DNA of 5,715 nt, taken from the NCBI GenBank assembly GCA_007132635.1, contig SLOG01000051.1, forward strand, positions 1-5,715. Direction: 5' to 3'. A program made the translations under genes and the position numbers. Positions 5,543-5,715 of this stretch are shown here, one piece after another. The notes beneath the pieces are model-generated. The model did not search any database, had not been told where the DNA came from, and was given only the letters and a program-made list of their open reading frames with translations. Numbering within the stretch: position 1 is the stretch's first letter; the number at the start of each line of letters is the position of its first letter. This stretch comes from Limnochordia bacterium (GTDB lineage Bacteria > Bacillota > Limnochordia > Darwinibacteriales > SLO01).

Positions 5543-5715
5543 AAATCGAATAAAAAAGAAAAGGATTACAATTGCCTGTGTCGAAGAAAATGGTTCATTC
5601 ACACTACGGAAATCGCCAATGGATCGGTAGGCGCATTCCAAGTGCTCGAACCGTGGGATGCGACGACCATCTGGGATCAAAGACCAGATATTTCCACGGA
5701 ACCCGTGGACAAACT
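5543..5715 (+). pseudogene. DNRLRE/CBM96-like domain fragment, incomplete at the window edge
   Basis: After TAA 5540-5542 one frame stays open to the end of the window. From about base 5588 it reads KWFIHTTEIANGSVGAFQVL followed by EPWDATTIWDQRPDISTEPV. This matches the core of DNRLRE-type (CBM96-like) beta-sandwich domains, whose members end a strand with W(S/D)E-x-T-(I/V)-T-W-x-x-R-P; here one residue between I and W (the usual T) is missing. These domains occur in large secreted, surface or carbohydrate-binding proteins. The frame has no ATG/GTG/TTG start, and its first 15 codons are A-rich and unlike the domain. A TTG at 5572 with AAAGGA 7 bases upstream leads into a different frame, so if that is the real start a frameshift has occurred. 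A truncated remnant is most likely; continuation beyond 5715 cannot be judged. Confidence 0.45.

Overview
The window holds three genes that look intact, separated by spacers that contain the collapsed remains of at least three, probably four, other genes. Reading start to end: a DinB-like remnant (about 148-426, +); an intact dicarboxylate/amino-acid:cation symporter (387-1760, +); an intact two-domain ABC-F ATPase (1821-3716, -) convergent with it; a short leader ORF and an extended -10 box upstream of the ABC-F gene (3798-3866, -); a nucleoside-phosphorylase pseudogene (3927-4181, +); a G-rich spacer of about 460 bases; an intact small VOC-fold protein (4644-5066, +) preceded by two mutually exclusive hairpins; a metallophosphoesterase pseudogene (5125-5409, +); and a DNRLRE/CBM96-like fragment that runs off the right edge (about 5543-5715, +).

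The source is a bacterium. Moderate G+C, clear Shine-Dalgarno sites, probable GTG/TTG starts, an ABC-F of the Firmicutes YdiF/Uup type and remnants of families common in spore-former relatives (nucleoside phosphorylase, FN3-linked metallophosphoesterase, DNRLRE) make a Bacillota member (Clostridia/Negativicutes-like) my best guess. This is inference and only moderately secure.

The three intact genes do not form an operon or an obvious pathway: one is a Na+ or H+ coupled carboxylate transporter, one a ribosome-associated ATPase, one a VOC-fold enzyme or binding protein of unknown substrate. The unusual part is the spacers. The phosphorylase and phosphoesterase remnants keep short, well conserved blocks from the beginning, middle and end of the parent protein in the right order, while the stretches between are missing and the middle blocks lie in other frames. 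Apparent non-coding DNA here is therefore largely made of internally deleted genes, which suggests a genome with active gene decay by internal deletion.

The other point of interest is the ABC-F upstream region: a 15-codon ORF with a strong AGGAGG site lies 81 bases before the ABC-F start, which is the layout used in ribosome-mediated attenuation of some ABC-F genes. I see no CRISPR array, insertion sequence, tRNA or rRNA, and no convincing new multi-gene system.
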